Assembly: GCA_964615375.1 (NCBI GenBank)
Contig: CAZTOW010000038.1
Coordinates: forward strand, 31,483-95,482
Direction: 5' to 3'
Length of the DNA stretch: 64,000 bases
Source of the DNA: CAZKWG01 sp964615375
Lineage (GTDB): Bacteria > Myxococcota_A > UBA796 > CAZKWG01
Shown here piece by piece: positions 25,112-32,705 of this stretch. Both the position numbers and the translations under genes were made by a program. The notes below the pieces were generated by a model. It did no database searches. It was not told where the DNA came from and was given only the letters and a program-made list of their open reading frames with translations. How positions within the stretch are numbered: the first letter of the stretch is position 1; every line of letters starts with the position of its first letter.

Positions 25112-25567
25112 ATGCCCACTTCCAACTTCACCATCGCGAGCGTTGTCGTCGCGCTGATCGTCGGTGTCGCCGTCGGGCTCGGGGGGCTCACCTTCGCGTA
25201 CGCGGAGGGCTGGGCCTACATGACCGACGATCCGAGCGCCTGCGCCAACTGTCACGTCATGCAGGAGCAGCTCGACGGCTGGGCGAAGTCCAGCCATCAC
25301 GACGTCGCTGTCTGCAACGACTGCCACACGCCCGAGGACAAGCTCGGGATGCTGGTGACCAAGGCCCGCAACGGCTGGCACCACTCCGTGGCGTTCACGA
25401 CGCAGGATTTTCACGAGCCCATCCAGATCACGAGCTACAACCTCGCCATCACGGAGGGGCGCTGCCGGAGCTGCCACGCCGCCGTCGTCGAGGTCGTCGA
25501 CGGCGTCCACGGCCAGGAGCCGCAGAGCTGTGTGACCTGCCACAACTCCGTCGGACATCTGCAATAG
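25112..25567 (+). CDS. nrfH: Cytochrome c nitrite reductase small subunit NrfH
   Basis: 151 residues: one N-terminal membrane anchor (IASVVVALIVGVAVGLGGLTFAYAEG) and four CxxCH heme sites at residues 44 (CANCH), 68 (CNDCH), 118 (CRSCH) and 140 (CVTCH). This is the NapC/NirT-family quinol dehydrogenase that passes electrons from the quinol pool to NrfA in the periplasm. It lies 18 bp upstream of nrfA, and a perfect palindrome precedes it. The heme count and length agree with NrfH. Confidence 0.96.
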   Translation: MPTSNFTIASVVVALIVGVAVGLGGLTFAYAEGWAYMTDDPSACANCHVMQEQLDGWAKSSHHDVAVCNDCHTPEDKLGMLVTKARNGWHHSVAFTTQDFHEPIQITSYNLAITEGRCRSCHAAVVEVVDGVHGQEPQSCVTCHNSVGHLQ

Positions 25568-25585
25568 CGTCATCCGGGGGATCCC

Positions 25586-27052
25586 ATGCCCGCTTCATCA
25601 TCCCGCCGCGGTATGAGCCGCGCCGCCCTCCTGGTCCTCGTCGCCGTCGTCTCCGGGGCCGCCGCGTTCGGGGCCGGCGCGCTGCTGCTCAACATCAATG
25701 AGCGCAAGGAGGAGGCGAAGAACCCCTTCTTCCGCGTCGTCGAGCTGACGGACGAGACCGAGGATCCGGCCGTCTGGGGGAAGAACTTCCCGCTGCAGTA
25801 CGACAGCTACAAGCGCACGGCGGACCAGACCCGCACCCGCTACGGCGGCTCCGAGGCCCTGCCGCACGCCCCCACCGACGAGGACCCTCGCGAGGTCGTC
25901 GCCCAGAGCCGCCTCGTCGAGGACCCGCGCCTGGTCACCATGTGGTCGGGCTACGCCTTCTCCAAGGACTTCCGGGAGGAGCGCGGCCACGCCTACATGC
26001 TGGAGGACCAGATCTACACCGAGCGCCAGGACGTGGTGAAGCAGCCGGGCACCTGCCTGCACTGCCACGCCTCGGTCTACGTGCCCTACAAGAAGGCGGG
26101 CGACGGCGACCTGATCGCCGGCTTCGAGAAGCTGAACCAGCAGCCCTACTCCGAGGCGGTCAAGGCGGTCACCCACCCGGTCTCCTGCATCGACTGTCAC
26201 GACCCGGAGACCATGGCGCTGCGGATCACGCGGCCGGGCTTCCTGGAGGGCATCGTCGCCTACAAGGCCAGCCAGGGCGTGACGAACTACGACGTCAACA
26301 CCATGGCCACCCGCCAGGAGATGCGCTCCTACGTCTGCGGGCAGTGCCACGTCGAGTACTACTTCAAGGGCGCCGAGAAGCGGCTCACCTACCCCTGGAG
26401 CAAGGGGCTCAAGGGTGACGAGATCTACGCCTACTACGAGGAGGTCGGCCACAAGGACTGGGTGCACAAGGAGTCCGGGGCCAACGCGCTCAAGGCCCAG
26501 CACCCCGAGTTCGAGCTGTGGAGCCAGGGCATCCACGCCCGCTCCGGCGTCTCCTGCGCCGACTGCCACATGCCCTACACCCGGGTCGGCGCGCAGAAGA
26601 TCAGCGACCACCACATCCAGAGCCCGCTGCTGAACATCGACAACGCCTGCCAGACCTGCCACCAGCTCTCCGAGGACGAGCTCCGCGGGCGGGCCGAGGA
26701 CATCCAGGCGCGCACCTTCGAGATGCGCAACCGCGCCATGGACGCGCTCATGGCCCTCATCGCCGACATCAAGGCGGCGAAGGAGGCGGGCGCGACCGAC
26801 GAGGCCCTGGCCACCGCGCGCAGCCTGCAGCGGCGCTCCCAGTTCCTGCTGGACTTCGTGGAGGCGGAGAACTCGACCGGCTTCCACGCCCCCGGCGAGG
26901 CGGCCCGCCTGCTGGCCCAGAGCGTAGACCTGGCCCGCCAGGGTCAGCTCGCCGTCAAGGACCCCAGCTTCAAGCCCCAGATCGAGGCCACCGGCCCGGC
27001 GAAGCCCGCGGCGACCGAGGCGGCGGCGGAGACGACGCAGGGGACGAAGTAG
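25586..27052 (+). CDS. nrfA: Ammonia-forming cytochrome c nitrite reductase NrfA
   Basis: 488 residues with an N-terminal hydrophobic signal or anchor (AALLVLVAVVSGAAAFGAGALLL). Five hemes: CLHCH at 157, CIDCH at 201, CGQCH at 251, CADCH at 324 and CQTCH at 355. The first, catalytic, heme has the CxxCH form instead of the CxxCK that gives E. coli NrfA its lysine ligand. Other active-site landmarks are kept: CGQCHVEYYF (Tyr) and GIHARSGVSCADCHMPY (His before the fourth heme). It reduces nitrite to ammonium with six electrons from NrfH. Confidence 0.95.
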   Translation: MPASSSRRGMSRAALLVLVAVVSGAAAFGAGALLLNINERKEEAKNPFFRVVELTDETEDPAVWGKNFPLQYDSYKRTADQTRTRYGGSEALPHAPTDEDPREVVAQSRLVEDPRLVTMWSGYAFSKDFREERGHAYMLEDQIYTERQDVVKQPGTCLHCHASVYVPYKKAGDGDLIAGFEKLNQQPYSEAVKAVTHPVSCIDCHDPETMALRITRPGFLEGIVAYKASQGVTNYDVNTMATRQEMRSYVCGQCHVEYYFKGAEKRLTYPWSKGLKGDEIYAYYEEVGHKDWVHKESGANALKAQHPEFELWSQGIHARSGVSCADCHMPYTRVGAQKISDHHIQSPLLNIDNACQTCHQLSEDELRGRAEDIQARTFEMRNRAMDALMALIADIKAAKEAGATDEALATARSLQRRSQFLLDFVEAENSTGFHAPGEAARLLAQSVDLARQGQLAVKDPSFKPQIEATGPAKPAATEAAAETTQGTK

Positions 27053-27066
27053 ACACCGCCCATCGG

Positions 27067-27086
27067 GCCCCGAGGCGACTCGGGGC
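27067..27086. terminator. Hairpin terminator after nrfA
   Basis: GCCCCGAG (27067-27074) and CTCGGGGC (27079-27086) form an 8 bp perfect stem with a GCGA loop, 15 bp after the nrfA stop and before the convergent stop of the next gene. It probably terminates transcription from both sides. There is no T-run. Confidence 0.6.
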
Positions 27087-27116
27087 TCGATGAGCGCGCA
27101 CCAGGCGCCCCGGGGC

Positions 27117-27509
27117 TCAGTCTGCGCGCGGGACCTTGAAGTGGTCGAGGATCTCGCCGTAGCCATGAGCCCGCGCGCTCTTCAGCAGCCAGCGCTCGAC
27201 CTGTGGCGTGTCCTGGCAGATCTGTCGGAAGGGCCGCATGCGGCCGGACTGGGGGTCTCGCCGCATGCGCTTCAGCACGACATGGTCCCTGAAGGCCGAC
27301 AGGTTCGTCGCGTCGTCCTCAGAGGGGCCGCGCAGCTCGAAGCCGCGGTAGCCCAGCGTGCTGCGCAGGGTCTGCTCCATCCCAGGACGCTCCACGGGGA
27401 CGAGCCGGCCGAGCAGGGCGCGCAGCTCCTTCTCCTCCTCCTCGGTGAGGTCCCACTCCGGGTCGGGTCGTCCGGAGAACACATTCAGCGTGACTCGTAC
27501 TTTGGACAT
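27117..27509 (-). CDS. Small protein of unknown function (NVFSGRPDPEW type), likely partner of the FG-GAP protein
   Basis: 130 residues, started at MSKVRVTLNVFSGRPDPEWDL; the longer reading is translated non-coding sequence. The opening motif (x-V-x-V-x-x-N-V-F-S-G-R-P-x-P-x-W) is one I have seen in small bacterial hypothetical proteins, but no function is known to me. The rest mixes short helices (EEEEKELRALLGRLVPV, VERWLLKSARAHG) with a basic stretch. No signal peptide. It lies 23 bp downstream of the FG-GAP/papain-like gene on the same strand, the arrangement of a toxin followed by its immunity protein or chaperone. This role is inference. Confidence 0.6.
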   Translation of the reverse strand: MSKVRVTLNVFSGRPDPEWDLTEEEEKELRALLGRLVPVERPGMEQTLRSTLGYRGFELRGPSEDDATNLSAFRDHVVLKRMRRDPQSGRMRPFRQICQDTPQVERWLLKSARAHGYGEILDHFKVPRAD

Positions 27510-27532
27510 GAAACACCGCCTCTCGGATGGGG

Positions 27533-29161
27533 TCAGTAAATGACGACGTCGCGGTGAGAGACCCAGAAGTAGCCGCAGAAGTCCGTGTAGCCTCCGCGAT
27601 CGGCCAGCTCTGGGTTCGTGATCTGGTTGCCGCTGTTGTCCACGTTGGTGGCCGGGGTCCTCCCAGGCTTGTGCGACCACCTCCCGTTGTTGTCCAGGCG
27701 GTACCAGTGGTAGTCATAGCCAGGGTCGATGACGAGGGCGACCTTGTGGTAGTCCGGCGGCACCTCCAAGGAGCCCGACTGCGAGCGGAGCCCGTCCGCC
27801 TTGGCCGCGCTGGTCACGGCCGCGCAGTTCATGTCCGCCCCGGTCAGCGTGATGCCGTGGGCTCGGCCCGGCTGGGACTTGTTGTTGAAGAGCAGGATGT
27901 CGCAGCCATAGTTGTAGCAGTTGTTGTTGGACTGGACGCTGCCCCCGTCGTTCCACTTGGACGGTTGGTAGGAGGGCACCGCGCGCAACCAGGTCCCATG
28001 GATCCAGTCCAGCTTGTAGGTGCTGCCCGTGCTGCTCAGGGCCCCGACGTAGCGGCTGTTCTGGTTCAGCACCAGGAGTAGATCGGCGCTCCCCTTGCCC
28101 GGGTAGATCAGGTGCTCGTCGGTGAAGGAGAGGTTCCAACCCGCGGTGCCGTCTGAGGACAACACCCAGTCGTAGCTCAGGTGCTTCGCGACGAGCTTGC
28201 CCCCTTCGTAGGCGATCCGACCGACCCACTCGGCGCTGCGCAGCACGATCTCCTTCCGCCCGTCGTTGTTCAGATCGGCGAGCCAGTAGCGGTCTGCGGC
28301 CCCCATGTTCCAGCCCCCCGTACCGTCTCCCGAATGGATCCAGTCGTGGCTGATGTGATCCAGGACCAGCTTCCCGCCCGTGAGCGAGATCACGCCCATC
28401 CACTCGTCGCTGCGGATGACGACCTCGTCGGCCCCGTCGCCATCGACGTCACCCGTCAGGTGACGATCACCGGATCCGAGGTTCCAGCCCGCGCTGCTGT
28501 CGGCGTTCATGATCCAGTCGTAGCTGAGGGTGACGCAGACGAACTTCGTGCCGTTGTAGGCGACCACGCCGAGCCACTCCGGGCTGCGCAGCACGATCTC
28601 GTCGCGCCCGTCGCCGTCCATGTCGGCGACGAGCTGCTGATCGCTGGAGCCGAGGTTCCAGCCGAAGCTGCCGTCCGCGCTGATGACCCAGTCGTAGCTC
28701 AGGTGCTTCGCCACCAGCTTCTTCGCGGCGACATCATAGGCGATCACCCCGAGCCACTCGTCGGACCTCAGCACGATCTCCATGCGACCGTCTCCGTCGA
28801 GGTCGCCGATCAGCATCCGGTCATTCGTGCCGAGGTTCCAGCCGAAGCTGTTGTCGGCGCTCTTCACCCATCCCGCGCTCTTGTGCTCGACCTTGAGCGC
28901 ACCTCCTGTGAGGCGCGCGACGGCGAGGTTGTCGTGGTCGGCGATGATGAGCTCGTCCTTGCCATCGCCGTCCACGTCTCCGAGCAGGATCCTGTCGGAG
29001 CTCTTGAGGGTCCAGCTGGAGGACCCGGAGAGGGTTCCGCTGTGAATGGCGAGCGTCTTCCAGGCGGAGCCCTGGCGTTGCAGGACCAGGAGGGTCGTCC
29101 CCTCCTGCACCAGCACCGTGGGGTTCGCGCTCCCGTCGAGTCGACCTGCGAAAAACTTCAT
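27533..29161 (-). CDS. FG-GAP/VCBS repeat protein with papain-like C-terminal domain, no signal peptide
   Basis: 542 residues, GAGGGGATC before the ATG. Residues about 50-330 hold repeated beta-propeller blades, each with a calcium-type D-x-D-G-D-G loop: GDVDGDGKDELII, GDLDGDGRMEIVL, ADMDGDGRDEIVL, GDVDGDGADEVVI, ADLNNDGRKEIVL, alternating with SYDWV.SADGSFGWNLGS segments. The C-terminal ~150 residues differ: Cys415 in NNNCYNYGCD, His485 in YDYHWYRLD, His497 in RWSHKPGRT, then GYTDFCGYFWV, a layout like papain/NlpC-type cysteine hydrolases. No export signal is present. It may be an effector delivered by a secretion machine, with the propeller as binding part. Confidence 0.75.
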   Translation of the reverse strand: MKFFAGRLDGSANPTVLVQEGTTLLVLQRQGSAWKTLAIHSGTLSGSSSWTLKSSDRILLGDVDGDGKDELIIADHDNLAVARLTGGALKVEHKSAGWVKSADNSFGWNLGTNDRMLIGDLDGDGRMEIVLRSDEWLGVIAYDVAAKKLVAKHLSYDWVISADGSFGWNLGSSDQQLVADMDGDGRDEIVLRSPEWLGVVAYNGTKFVCVTLSYDWIMNADSSAGWNLGSGDRHLTGDVDGDGADEVVIRSDEWMGVISLTGGKLVLDHISHDWIHSGDGTGGWNMGAADRYWLADLNNDGRKEIVLRSAEWVGRIAYEGGKLVAKHLSYDWVLSSDGTAGWNLSFTDEHLIYPGKGSADLLLVLNQNSRYVGALSSTGSTYKLDWIHGTWLRAVPSYQPSKWNDGGSVQSNNNCYNYGCDILLFNNKSQPGRAHGITLTGADMNCAAVTSAAKADGLRSQSGSLEVPPDYHKVALVIDPGYDYHWYRLDNNGRWSHKPGRTPATNVDNSGNQITNPELADRGGYTDFCGYFWVSHRDVVIY

Positions 29162-29361
29162 GATCCCCTCTGGGGTGTGCGCTCAGAACGCTCCACAGGT
29201 AGAGGCAGTGACAAGGCACACACCTCCTAAAGATACTAGCAAGAATCATTCCACGTCAACGGCGCCTGAATCTACGGCCAGGCAGGTCGAAATATTGGCG
29301 CATCCAGGCAGATCAACAACCAGATCGGACGCCGCCTGAGGTGGATCGGGGCTGTGCGAGC

Positions 29362-29814
29362 TTACACAGCCCTGGGTGATTCTGCACGCGCGCTGGACAC
29401 CGCCGTGTCCTCGATCGCCGGCTCCTGCTCCTCCCAGGCGTCCGCGATCCTGCCCGTCACATGCAGGAAGAGGAGCGGGCCCGGGAAGAGGGCGAAGCCG
29501 ACGATGAGGCCCAGGCGGGCGAGGGCGGGGCCCCGATCCGGCTCACCCAGACCCCGCGCCAGGCCGCGGGTGACGGCAAGCTGCGCCGCCACGGTCGCCC
29601 CCAGGATCAGCTCGTTCCAGGGGCTCCGCAGAAACCAGGGCTCCCCAGGGGTCTGAGCGCCGACCGCCTCGAAGAGCTGCCCGAGCCCCACGCCCAGCGC
29701 CAACGCCGCCATCACCATGACCACGGCCCAGCCCGCCGCCGCCGGGGGGAGGGCGACCAGCACCACCTGTCCGAGCTCCTTCCGACGAGACGCGCGCTCC
29801 TCCGGCGCGCTCAT
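29362..29814 (-). CDS. Hypothetical membrane protein
   Basis: 150 residues with three hydrophobic segments (VVLVALPPAAAGWAVVMVMAALALGVGLG, ELILGATVAAQLAVTRGLA, LGLIVGFALFPGPLLFLHVTG) and a charged N-terminus. I do not recognise the family. The start overlaps the rhodanese gene stop by 4 bp, so it is the last gene of an L,D-transpeptidase - rhodanese - membrane protein run. The 200 bp downstream towards the FG-GAP gene start (29162-29361) hold no gene that I can support. Confidence 0.6.
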   Translation of the reverse strand: MSAPEERASRRKELGQVVLVALPPAAAGWAVVMVMAALALGVGLGQLFEAVGAQTPGEPWFLRSPWNELILGATVAAQLAVTRGLARGLGEPDRGPALARLGLIVGFALFPGPLLFLHVTGRIADAWEEQEPAIEDTAVSSARAESPRAV

Positions 29815-30245
29815 CGCTCCGGCCGGGCCAGGACGCCGCCCTGCTCCAGCCAGGCGTGCATGCCCCCCACCAGGCTCCAGGTGTCGGGGAAGCCCTGCTC
29901 GCGCAGCCAGTGGGTGACGCCGTAGCTGCGCACGCCGGCCGCGCAGTAGACGATCAGCGTGGCGTCGCGCGGGAGCTCGGCCAGCCGGGCGGGGACCGAG
30001 TTCATCGGGATGAGCAGGCTGCCCTCGATATAGCCGCCGGCCACCTCGTAGGGCTCGCGGATGTCCAGGAAGACGGGCGCGAGACCGGCCTCCACCCGGC
30101 GCTTCAGCGCGTCACCCTCGATCTCCAGCATGGGCTCCTCCTCCTCCACCGGCGGCGGGGGCGGCGACGCGGTCCGGGCTGGCGGCGGGGCCTTCGGCTC
30201 CTCCGCGCGCCGACCGAGGAGACGCTTGATTCGATCGCGTATCAT
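29811..30245 (-). CDS. Rhodanese-like domain protein
   Basis: 144 residues. After a basic and Pro/Glu-rich leader (RRAEEPKAPPPARTASPPPPPVEEEE), a single rhodanese domain runs from about 40 to 140: LAPVFLDIREPYEVAGGYIEGSLLIPMNSVPARLAELPRDATLIVYCAAGVRSYGVTHWLREQGF. The active-site Cys101 sits in the loop CAAGVRS, the six-residue type expected of sulfurtransferases. It would carry a persulfide for sulfur transfer in the cytoplasm. It follows the L,D-transpeptidase gene by 5 bp. Confidence 0.9.
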   Translation of the reverse strand: MIRDRIKRLLGRRAEEPKAPPPARTASPPPPPVEEEEPMLEIEGDALKRRVEAGLAPVFLDIREPYEVAGGYIEGSLLIPMNSVPARLAELPRDATLIVYCAAGVRSYGVTHWLREQGFPDTWSLVGGMHAWLEQGGVLARPER

Positions 30246-30250
30246 GCGTC

Positions 30251-31741
30251 TCAGGCCACCCGCGGGCCGCTGTAGCGGTCGTCGTACCCGTGGATCACGA
30301 AGCGGGTGCCGGGCGCGAGGTAGCCGCGGGCGACGAGCTCGTCGAGGTCGCGCGGGTGGATGTGCTCACAGCCGTGGCTGACGCGCAGCACGCTGAGCGC
30401 CTCCTTGGGGTCCAGCAGCCGGTCCGTGTCCGAGTAGTAGACGTCCGTGCCCTGGTTGAAGGGCGAGGAGTGGATCATGTGCCCCTGGAGCTGGCCGGTG
30501 CGCAGGCTCTTGAGCCGGCCGCGCAGGTGACCGAAGTCGTTCTTCGTCCACTCGGGCAGGAGATGACCGTCGCGGTCCAGGTAGTCCTTGCGCGCGAGCG
30601 GCGGGGGGTTGCGGTCCTTGAACACCCCGCTCGGCCCGGTGGCGAAGCGCCAGACGCCCTTGTCGTCCTGGTACTGCACCTCGCCACCCACCTCGCGCAG
30701 CGGGGCGCCGTAGGGCACATAGGACCAGTTCCAGGCCCCCGAGGCGTGCGGGCTCAGCTCGACCACGTCGTACTGACCCTCCGGCGAGGGGCTGTAGTCG
30801 ACGTGGGGGTTGCGCGGATCGTCGCGGCCCTCCACCTCGCCGCCCACCATCCCGTAGATGTCCAGCAGGCGGCCCTGCTTGATCACGTAGACCTTGCGCT
30901 CGGCGTCGCCCGGGTAGAAGTGCAGCTCCACCTGGCCGGCGAAGCCCGCGCCGCCCGCGGGGGTCTTGAGCGCCACCGTGGCCAGCCCCACCGCGCTCAG
31001 CGCCGTGTTCAGCGCCTGCAGCGTGGACTCGTCCACGATCCCGGTCTCCGGCAGCCAGGACCGCGCCTGAAAGGCCTTGACCGCCTTCTCCGTCGCCAGA
31101 TCGAAGCTGCCCGTGGCCGGCACCTGAAGGGCCACGAGCGAGAAGTGGCGCCCGAGCCGGCTCAGGCCCTCCTGGATGGCGCGGTTGTCCGCCACGTTCA
31201 TCCCGTGCCGCAGGGCGATGACCTTGTCCGGCCGGATGTGGGCGCGCGGCGTGAGGTCCAGGAGCGGCTTGCCCCGGGCCTCCAGCGCGCGGTTGAGCGC
31301 GGCGAGCGTGACGCTGTCCACCACCCCGCTGGCCGGCAGGCGCGCGCTCTCCTGGAACTTCTTGACGACCGCCACGGTGCCCGGACCATAGTCGCCGTCC
31401 ACCGCAGTGGAGAGGCCCACGTTGCCCAGCGCCTCCTGGAGCTGGACCACGTCCGTCCGGGCATAGTAGAGCTCGCGCTGGGCGCCCTGGGGGTGCGGGG
31501 CCAGCAGCACGCGGTTGGGGAGCGCCACCGCCGCGCCGGAGAGCGCCGCCTCCAGGTAGCGGCGGGCCTGCGGCTCGAAGCTCGCGGGGTCCGTGGAGAG
31601 CGCGGCGCGGAGCACCGTCACCTCGGTCACGGAGAGCACGCCGTCGGCCATGGCGGCCTCGAGCACCTGCTGGATGTCCTCGACATCCACGTTGCGATCA
31701 CGGGCGAAGGCGACGAGCCGCGAGCGGACCAGATCGGACAT
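30251..31741 (-). CDS. L,D-transpeptidase (YkuD) with two peptidoglycan-binding domains
   Basis: 496 residues. N-terminal helical segment (EDIQQVLEAAMADGVLSVTEVTVLRAAL, resembling an EF-hand/TerB-like helix pair), then two PG_binding_1 modules (VVQLQEALGNVGLSTAVDGDYGPGTVAVVKKFQESARLPASGVVDSVTLAALN and AIQEGLSRLGRH...GSFDLATEKAVKAFQARSWLPETGIVDESTLQAL). The C-terminal catalytic domain ends HMIHSSPFNQG...SHGCEHIHPRDLDEL with nucleophile Cys458. There is no Sec signal despite a cell-wall substrate. It probably cross-links or edits peptidoglycan stems. It opens the run with the rhodanese and membrane-protein genes. Confidence 0.88.
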   Translation of the reverse strand: MSDLVRSRLVAFARDRNVDVEDIQQVLEAAMADGVLSVTEVTVLRAALSTDPASFEPQARRYLEAALSGAAVALPNRVLLAPHPQGAQRELYYARTDVVQLQEALGNVGLSTAVDGDYGPGTVAVVKKFQESARLPASGVVDSVTLAALNRALEARGKPLLDLTPRAHIRPDKVIALRHGMNVADNRAIQEGLSRLGRHFSLVALQVPATGSFDLATEKAVKAFQARSWLPETGIVDESTLQALNTALSAVGLATVALKTPAGGAGFAGQVELHFYPGDAERKVYVIKQGRLLDIYGMVGGEVEGRDDPRNPHVDYSPSPEGQYDVVELSPHASGAWNWSYVPYGAPLREVGGEVQYQDDKGVWRFATGPSGVFKDRNPPPLARKDYLDRDGHLLPEWTKNDFGHLRGRLKSLRTGQLQGHMIHSSPFNQGTDVYYSDTDRLLDPKEALSVLRVSHGCEHIHPRDLDELVARGYLAPGTRFVIHGYDDRYSGPRVA

Positions 31742-31839
31742 CGGGGGGGCTCCTCTGGGGGGGATCTACTCTCCCTAGCCGGTGAAGAGAGCGCGAGCCA
31801 GCCTCCCAGAGTGCTATCTTCCCTCTCGAGGTGGAGACG

Positions 31840-32700
31840 ATGTACACGATCCGGGACTACCTGCTGCCTGTGGCGTACGGCCAGGCCGTCGACGTGGGCT
31901 GGCCCTCCTCGACCGGCGGGAAGCCGCGCGGGATCACCTGGCACTGGACGGCGACGGCCACGCTGACCGAGGCGCGCGCCCTCATCGGCGGTCCCAACCC
32001 GAAGCGCAAGGGAGAGGCCTCCGCTCACTACTGCGTGGGGCGCTCGGCGGCGGAGGGCATCGACCGCTGGGTGAGCCTGGACAACCGCTCCTGGCATGCC
32101 GGCGCGCTCCAGACCCTGCGCTGGGACGGGCGCGTGTTCTCCGGGCCGGACGACAAGGGGAGCCGGACCTGCATCGGCATCGAGACGGTGAACGTGGGCT
32201 ACGCGCGCGAGGGCTACCCGGCCCAGGCGGACTGGGCGCTGGCCGCCACGCCCGAGGGGAAGGAGTACCGCATCCAACCCTGGACCGCCGAGCAGATCGA
32301 CATGTGCATCTACGTGGGCCGCCTCACCCTGGCCCGCTGGCCGCACATCACGGTGCGCGATCACCACGGCCACCACGATCTCTGCCCGCAGTACAAGGAG
32401 GACGTCGCGGCCTTCCCCTTCGCCCGGGTGCTGCGCGGCATCTACCGCGACGAGACCATCCCCGACGTCTGGACCTCCACCTGGACCCTGCGCGACCGCC
32501 AGCGCACCCTCATCGCGCTGGGCTACGACCTCGGGCGCACGGGGGCCGACGGGCTGTGGGGCCCGCGCAGCGCGAGCGCGCTCAAGAGCTTTCAGTCCAG
32601 GGTGGGCCTGCCCGCCAACGGCCTGTGGACCAGCTTCGTGAGCTGGAAGGCCTATGACGTGGCGAAGGCGCGCGGGCTCTCCTGGCCTTTGGCTAGCTAA
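31840..32700 (+). CDS. N-acetylmuramoyl-L-alanine amidase (Amidase_2) with peptidoglycan-binding domain
   Basis: 286 residues. I choose the ATG (MYTIRDYLLPVAYG) since GAGGTGGAG lies 3 bp before it; a GTG nine bases earlier is the alternative. Zinc ligands and catalytic residues fit the T7-lysozyme/PGRP fold: His in GITWHWTATATL, HHGHHDLCPQYKED near residue 190 with His and Cys ligands, and a C-terminal PG_binding_1 module (RQRTLIALGYDLGRTGADGLWGPRSASALKSFQSRVGLPANGLW). No signal peptide. It would cleave between MurNAc and L-Ala. A possible -10 (TATCTT) lies at 31815-31820. It is divergent from the L,D-transpeptidase gene. Confidence 0.9.
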   Translation: MYTIRDYLLPVAYGQAVDVGWPSSTGGKPRGITWHWTATATLTEARALIGGPNPKRKGEASAHYCVGRSAAEGIDRWVSLDNRSWHAGALQTLRWDGRVFSGPDDKGSRTCIGIETVNVGYAREGYPAQADWALAATPEGKEYRIQPWTAEQIDMCIYVGRLTLARWPHITVRDHHGHHDLCPQYKEDVAAFPFARVLRGIYRDETIPDVWTSTWTLRDRQRTLIALGYDLGRTGADGLWGPRSASALKSFQSRVGLPANGLWTSFVSWKAYDVAKARGLSWPLAS

Positions 32701-32705
32701 TCTAG
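32691..32705. repeat. 15 bp convergent-junction element GGCTAGCTAATCTAG, copy 1
   Basis: This sequence contains the amidase TAA stop and the CotH gene's TAG stop (on the other strand), one base apart. The identical 15-mer occurs in the same position between folD and gcvP at 60982-60996. Confidence 0.75.
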
